A model generated the notes under the pieces. The model saw nothing but the letters and a program-made list of their open reading frames with translations, made no database searches and was not told the DNA's origin. From positions 1-64,000 of the forward strand of contig JBMOLL010000053.1 in the NCBI GenBank assembly GCA_049325415.1: 64,000 nucleotides of DNA, given 5' to 3'. Source of the stretch: JBMOLL01 sp049325415. GTDB taxonomy: Bacteria > Bacteroidota > Bacteroidia > Bacteroidales > GCA-2748055. Shown one piece after another: positions 59,750 through 64,000 of this stretch. Within the stretch, counting starts at the first letter, position 1. The number at the start of each line of letters is the position of its first letter. Position numbers and translations under genes: made by a program.

Positions 59750-60976
59750 ATGAAGAAATTTATCCTGCTCTTTGGGGTCTGTATCCCGGTCTTTGGTTTT
59801 GCACAGCATAATGAAGCCGATTCACTGCTTCAACTTGGGAAGGAAGAGTTTAACAAGCCCTACACGGAACAGAATCACCGGCAATCTGCAGCCTATCTTG
59901 AGCAGGCTGTTCAACTTGACCCGTTAAACGCCGAAGCGCATTACTTTCTTGCATACGCCTACAGCAGGATCAATTCTGCCGATGGTGGCGGGATTGCAGA
60001 CATGAACATCTCACTAACCCTGAAATGCAGTGAGCAATTTGAGATAGTGAACCGTTTGGAGCCGGAGTACAAAGGTGAACAGCTCGTACTTGATCCCTAT
60101 TCGAAACTGAGTGCAGAGTGGTCGTCACAGGCGCTTTGCTATCTTTATAACGACAAAGCCGATTCTGCTTTCTGGGCTTTTAAACAGGGTCGCCAAAGGG
60201 GAGGATTCAGCGATTTTTCCCTGTGCATTAACAGGAAGGTGCTTGATCTATGCCCACAAAATGCGATTCTTGTATCCTCGGGGGATAATTTCACGCTTAT
60301 CCTCTTGTATCTTCAGGTGATGGAAAATTACCGGACCGATGTGAGCGTCATTGATGTCAGTCTGCTGGATTCCGAATGGTATCCTGATTTTCTGCTACGG
60401 AAGCAGGGCCTGAACTTCGGAATACCCGAAGATTCGGTACACAGCATGTCGTACAGCTATTGGTCTGATACACCGGTGAGCATTGAATATGCACCGGGCC
60501 GCGATTTTTCCTGGGTTGTTGGTCCCAGTTACTACGATGCTTATCTGCTCCGGAGTGACCGGCTCCTTCTCAGCCTGCTGACAGCGAATGGTTTTTCGCG
60601 TGAGGTGTGTTTTACCACTGCCTTTAACCGGGAGTCTATGCTGGGACTATGGAACTATACGGAACACAGGGTGCTGGTCGACAGGGTGAACTATGATCAG
60701 CGTCCTGCTCCGGGTAACGAAGAATTCCTCGATCTTGTATACGGGGTGCTGAATTGCCTGCCAGCCCTGAATCCAGCCTGCCAGGGAGAGAAAGATTTTA
60801 TCGATTATATCAGGTACAGCATCTTTCTCAGGGTCTTCGACGGGATCCAAAACGGCGATACCGATCATGCAAGGGAGCTGTTGCAACTGGTGGAGGATCG
60901 TCTGAATCCGCAAACGGAACCCTATCGTTCGGAATCAGGCATGGAATATCTTGAATATCTCAGAAATATGCTCTGA
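59750..60976 (+). CDS. Secreted TPR-like protein related to the C-terminal part of DUF2723 proteins
   Basis: A 408-residue exported protein (signal peptide MKKFILLFGVCIPVFGFAQ). A TPR-like part (about 40-75, SAAYLEQAVQLDPLNAEAHY) is followed by ILVSSGDNFTLILLYLQVME, YRTDVSVIDVSLLDSEWYP, which resembles the soluble tail of DUF2723 glycosyltransferase-like proteins (GDNDTFPLWYLQ). No membrane segments remain. Function unknown. Confidence 0.65.
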   Translation: MKKFILLFGVCIPVFGFAQHNEADSLLQLGKEEFNKPYTEQNHRQSAAYLEQAVQLDPLNAEAHYFLAYAYSRINSADGGGIADMNISLTLKCSEQFEIVNRLEPEYKGEQLVLDPYSKLSAEWSSQALCYLYNDKADSAFWAFKQGRQRGGFSDFSLCINRKVLDLCPQNAILVSSGDNFTLILLYLQVMENYRTDVSVIDVSLLDSEWYPDFLLRKQGLNFGIPEDSVHSMSYSYWSDTPVSIEYAPGRDFSWVVGPSYYDAYLLRSDRLLLSLLTANGFSREVCFTTAFNRESMLGLWNYTEHRVLVDRVNYDQRPAPGNEEFLDLVYGVLNCLPALNPACQGEKDFIDYIRYSIFLRVFDGIQNGDTDHARELLQLVEDRLNPQTEPYRSESGMEYLEYLRNML

Positions 60977-61094
60977 ATTATCTAATAAAGGATAAGGCCA
61001 GAAATTCCGCTGCAGTCAGTGTTTCAGGGAAAAGTAACAGCGAAAACCGGATCCATATCCTCTACTTTCCCCGGAGACATTCTTCTCTTCCGGC

Positions 61095-61300
61095 TCGCGT
61101 AATCCTTTACAATTTACCGATATCTGGCCCTTCGACAGGCCCTTCGATCCCGATGGCTATGGGGACAGGGACCACTCAGGGGACAACCCGTCACCCGTCC
61201 CGGGTTTCCAAAAGCTACGCTTTATCAGAAACCCGAGGATCCTCGAAAAACTACCAAAGAAAAATTTGTTGTTTTTCGGGATAACCCGTCACCCGTCTCG
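61095..61300. repeat. Dispersed hairpin repeat, ACGGGTT-associated family (inverted copy)
   Basis: Part of the 836-base gap 60977-61812. Reverse complement of the unit at 31.6 kb: TTTACAATTTACCGAT, GGCCCTTCGACAGG, CGGGTTTCC with inner AAGC/GCTT and AGAAACCCG, CGAGGATCCTCG, AACTACCAAAG, CGGGATAACCCG. The hairpin stem is kept although single bases differ. Confidence 0.85.
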
Positions 61301-61305
61301 CGTTT

Positions 61306-61740
61306 CGCCCCTCTCCATGTGGAGAAGGGGTTGGGGTGAGGAATGATACATGAAAAATGTGTTTTTTTCGGTATTATCTTTCCACTTCCTGTATGCCCCC
61401 GCCCTCCTGTCCCTCCCCCGCCTCGCCTTCGTGAAACTACGGCGGAGCAAGGGGTGGGAGGGATGTTTGTTCCTTCATCTGACTGTCAATAATGCTGGAG
61501 GCTGAGTTGGTTGTTCTGCCGGTGTCAGCCCCCGCCCTCCTGTCCCTCCCCCGCCTCGCCTTTTCATAGCTACGGCTGAATAGAACTCGCCTTCGCGAAG
61601 CTACGGACGCTTACGCTATAGCTTCAGCGGCAGCGTGCGGAGCAAGGGGTGGGAGGGATGTTTGTAACTGCATCTGACTGGCAATATTACATAAGGCTTA
61701 GATGATCATTCTGCCGGTGTCAGCCCCCGCCCTCCTCCGC
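61306..61740. repeat. Dispersed hairpin repeat, GC-rich family (two copies)
   Basis: 61306-61345 carries CTCTCCATGTGGAGAAGG (small palindromic family). 61395-61500 and 61511-61740 are two direct copies of the repeat at 19.1-19.3 kb and 52.6 kb. The second has an extra insert of about 70 bases (61560-61635, with TACGGCTGAATAGAACTCG) in the middle of the hairpin. The rest of the gap (60977-61090 and 61741-61812) has nothing clear. Confidence 0.8.
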
Positions 61741-61812
61741 TTTTCACTCAAAGAGAAAATCACTACTTTTACTGTCAGGGCAACGAACTCCCCGGAGGAA
61801 TAAACGAGGCTT

Positions 61813-63450
61813 ATGAAGAAACTTCTTATGATCACCGCAGCTGCAGCCATGCTCTTCACCGCCTGCAAAAACAAAAAAACCATGACAGACCTGATCATCA
61901 GGAACGCCACTATTTACACGGCCGACAGTGTCTTCAGCACAGCCGGGGCAATGGCCGTGAAGGACGGAAAGATCCTCGCTATCGGAAGCGACCGGGATAT
62001 ACTGCGTGCATATCATGCGAAAAGGATCATCGATCTGAAAGGGAAATTTGTCTACCCGGGCCTTATTGATGCCCACTGCCATTTTTACGGCTATGGCCTC
62101 ACGCTGAGCGAAGCCGATCTGAGCGGTTCTCTCTCCCCCGAAGAAGTGGTGGAAAGGCTGAAAAAGCATGCCGGTCCTGACGACCAGGACTGGATCACCG
62201 GCAGGGGCTGGGATCAGAACCTCTGGCCCGGAAAGGAATACCCCGGCCTGGAACTGCTCGATTCCATCTTTCCCGACAGGCCGGTCTTCCTGCGCCGAAT
62301 CGACGGACATGCCGCCTGGGTCAACAGTGAGGCGCTGCGCAGGGCAGGCGTCACCCCGTCCACGAAGGTGGAAGGCGGGACCTTCATGAAAAAGAATGGC
62401 CGGCTTACCGGCATTCTCATCGACAATGCGGTGGATTTTATCGGCGACCGGGTTCCGCCGCCTTCACAACGACAGACGGAAGAGGCCCTGACACAAGCGG
62501 AAAGGAACTGTTTTGCCGTGGGCCTCACCATGGTCGGGGATGCCGGCCTTCCCTACGGGATCGTAACACTGATGGACAGCCTGCAGATCTCGGGACGTTT
62601 GAAGATCCGCATTGCTGCCATGCTCACTCCTAACGACGATAACATGGCAGGCTTCGTACTTAAAGGCCCCTACCATACCGACCGGCTGACCGTACGGACC
62701 ATCAAGCTTTACGCCGACGGAGCCCTGGGCTCCCGTGGGGCAAAGATGAAACAGCCTTACAGCGATGACCCGGGCAACAGCGGTCTCTGGCTGACCGAGG
62801 CTGGCCGGATGGAAAAGATCTGCCGGATCGCCCGGCAAAACGGGTACCAGGTGGCCACGCACTGTATCGGCGACGAGGCCAACAAGGCGGTGCTCGATCT
62901 GTATGCCTCCATCCTGGAAGGGCCGAACGATCTTCGCTGGCGGATCGAACATGCACAGATCGTTGATCCGCAGGACATGGACCTTTTCGGAAAATACAAT
63001 ATCATCCCCTCTGTGCAGACAACCCATGCCACCAGCGATATGGGCTGGGCAGAGGAAAGGATCGGTCCGGAAAGGATGAAGGGCGCCTACGCTTACCATG
63101 ACCTGCTGATGCAGAACGGCTGGCTTCCGAACGGGAGCGATTTCCCGGTGGAGGATATCAACCCGTTGTATGGCTTCTACGCGGCCGTTGCCCGGAAAGA
63201 CAGGGCAGGAAATCCCGGGGCAGGTTTCCTACCGGAGAATGCCCTGAGCAGGGAAGAAGCACTGAGAGCCATGACGATCTGGGCTGCTATGGCTTCATTT
63301 GACGAAGACAGCCGCGGCAGCCTCGAAGCAGGGAAATGGGCCGACTTTATTGTCACCGGGGAGGACCTGATGACGGCACCTGAATCTGAACTGCCCGGGA
63401 TCAGGGTATTACAGACCTGGGTACAGGGGGAGCAGGTATATGGAGAATAA
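61813..63450 (+). CDS. YtcJ-like amidohydrolase, lipoprotein
   Basis: A 545-residue metal-dependent amidohydrolase of the YtcJ/AtzF-like subgroup (amidohydro_3). Lipobox LFTAC near residue 18; then the small beta-sandwich (LIIRNATIYTADSVF), metal motif GLIDAHCHF, RIDGHAAWVN, ATHCIGDEANKA, RIEHAQIVDP, LPNGSDFPVEDINP and the C-terminal part WADFIVTGEDL. Exported to the periplasmic face. Substrate unknown. Its end overlaps the GNAT gene by 11 bases. Confidence 0.9.
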   Translation: MKKLLMITAAAAMLFTACKNKKTMTDLIIRNATIYTADSVFSTAGAMAVKDGKILAIGSDRDILRAYHAKRIIDLKGKFVYPGLIDAHCHFYGYGLTLSEADLSGSLSPEEVVERLKKHAGPDDQDWITGRGWDQNLWPGKEYPGLELLDSIFPDRPVFLRRIDGHAAWVNSEALRRAGVTPSTKVEGGTFMKKNGRLTGILIDNAVDFIGDRVPPPSQRQTEEALTQAERNCFAVGLTMVGDAGLPYGIVTLMDSLQISGRLKIRIAAMLTPNDDNMAGFVLKGPYHTDRLTVRTIKLYADGALGSRGAKMKQPYSDDPGNSGLWLTEAGRMEKICRIARQNGYQVATHCIGDEANKAVLDLYASILEGPNDLRWRIEHAQIVDPQDMDLFGKYNIIPSVQTTHATSDMGWAEERIGPERMKGAYAYHDLLMQNGWLPNGSDFPVEDINPLYGFYAAVARKDRAGNPGAGFLPENALSREEALRAMTIWAAMASFDEDSRGSLEAGKWADFIVTGEDLMTAPESELPGIRVLQTWVQGEQVYGE

Positions 63451-63973
63451 CGAACTGTCGTTCCGGCTTGCGGTTCCCGGCGACCTGGAAGCGCTCATGG
63501 AGTTGTACCGCAGCTGCACGCTGGTGATGAACCGTATGGGATTCTTCAACTGGCACGAGGGCTATCCCGATCAGGAAACCGTAAAAAAAGACATAAAGGA
63601 CAGGAGCCTGCATCTGTGCCCCGGTGAGGGCAGGCTGCTTGGCGCGGTCACACTGAATGAAGATGAGCCCCCCGAATATTCAGGGCTGAGCTGGATCCCG
63701 GTGAAGGGAAAGATCATGGTAGTTCACCGACTTGCGGTATCCCCCGATTTTCAGCGCAGGGGGATCGCCGGCCGGATCATGGAATACGCTGAGCAGACAA
63801 CCCAACAATTACAGGTCCATTCGATACATATGGATGTCTATTCCATCAATGTACCGGCAAGAAACCTGTACCGGAAACTGGGGTACCGGGAGCTGGAAGA
63901 TTTTTATTTCCCGGGATTCGAAATCCCTTTTACAGGCCTGGAGAAATGCCTGATCAGCGGATCACAAAAGTGA
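63440..63973 (+). CDS. GNAT-family N-acetyltransferase
   Basis: A 177-residue acetyltransferase: acetyl-CoA motif VHRLAVSPDFQRRGIAGRIM (motif A, RRGIAG), then MDVYSINVPARNLYRKLGYRE (motif B). Acceptor unknown. It overlaps the amidohydrolase by 11 bases, so they are co-expressed. Confidence 0.9.
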   Translation: MENNELSFRLAVPGDLEALMELYRSCTLVMNRMGFFNWHEGYPDQETVKKDIKDRSLHLCPGEGRLLGAVTLNEDEPPEYSGLSWIPVKGKIMVVHRLAVSPDFQRRGIAGRIMEYAEQTTQQLQVHSIHMDVYSINVPARNLYRKLGYRELEDFYFPGFEIPFTGLEKCLISGSQK

Positions 63974-64000
63974 TACCTGCAGCGATGATGTCCCAGGACA

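Overview
The window looks like the chromosome of a member of the Bacteroidota, most likely a Bacteroidales-type lineage known mainly from environmental genomes. The evidence is two secreted proteins with type IX secretion (Por) C-terminal sorting domains, a SusC/CirA-like TonB-dependent receptor with an N-terminal carboxypeptidase-regulatory-like domain, DUF4369, DUF1361 and other families common in this phylum, many Cys-box lipoproteins, weak Shine-Dalgarno signals, and several promoter boxes of the Bacteroidota form TAnnTTTG. No tRNA, rRNA, CRISPR array, transposase or integrase gene was found.

Layout. 1-8.2 kb is core: rluA-type pseudouridine synthase and panB (one minus-strand unit), dnaK with a clear terminator, a YwqK/MORN-type secreted protein, an S8 protease with a T9SS tail, and xseA-xseB. 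8.2-16.9 kb has an oligopeptide-type binding lipoprotein, a 1448-residue hybrid histidine kinase and a TonB-dependent receptor preceded by a TPP riboswitch, which makes it a thiamin(-precursor) outer-membrane transporter. 16.9-35.2 kb holds two GT39-like membrane glycosyltransferases, an operon of a TIGR04222-like membrane protein with a Cys/Gly tail, a radical SAM/SPASM enzyme and a DUF1287 protein, a DUF1361-DgkA pair, several lipoproteins, a retropepsin-PDZ protein, a stand-alone E2-type acyltransferase, an SDR and a T9SS-secreted beta-propeller-like protein.

35.3-44.6 kb is clearly different: it is AT-rich, all genes lie on the minus strand, and each is a self-contained unit (orphan lipoproteins, a ParE/antitoxin pair, an LRR protein, a DUF6680-Ser/Thr kinase-PP2C triad, a class III cyclase-like protein, a prenyltransferase-like paralogue). 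The units are separated by about 125-320 bp spacers with a repeated geometry: an AAC-type box at or just after each stop codon, often an imperfect palindrome, then a GTTAGG/GTTAGCGG-type box 42-112 nt before the next start codon. This is the layout of integron gene cassettes with attC sites, here without an integrase in view, and it is the most interesting structure in the window. 44.6-64 kb returns to GC-rich core-like genes: TPR proteins, a CPBP-like membrane protein, a GC-rich paralogue of the island prenyltransferase-like gene beside an SDR/zinc-ribbon fusion, a beta-helix lipoprotein, an EEP-family secreted nuclease/phosphatase, cca, an MNT/HEPN pair whose HEPN gene has a one-base frameshift in an A7 run, thioredoxin, rsgA, a YtcJ-like amidohydrolase and a GNAT acetyltransferase.

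Intergenic DNA outside the island carries dispersed, hairpin-forming repeats in both orientations and heptamer arrays (GGGTTAC, GTGATGA), notably at 16.9-17.5, 19.1-19.4, 31.5-31.9, 52.6-52.8 and 61.1-61.7 kb.
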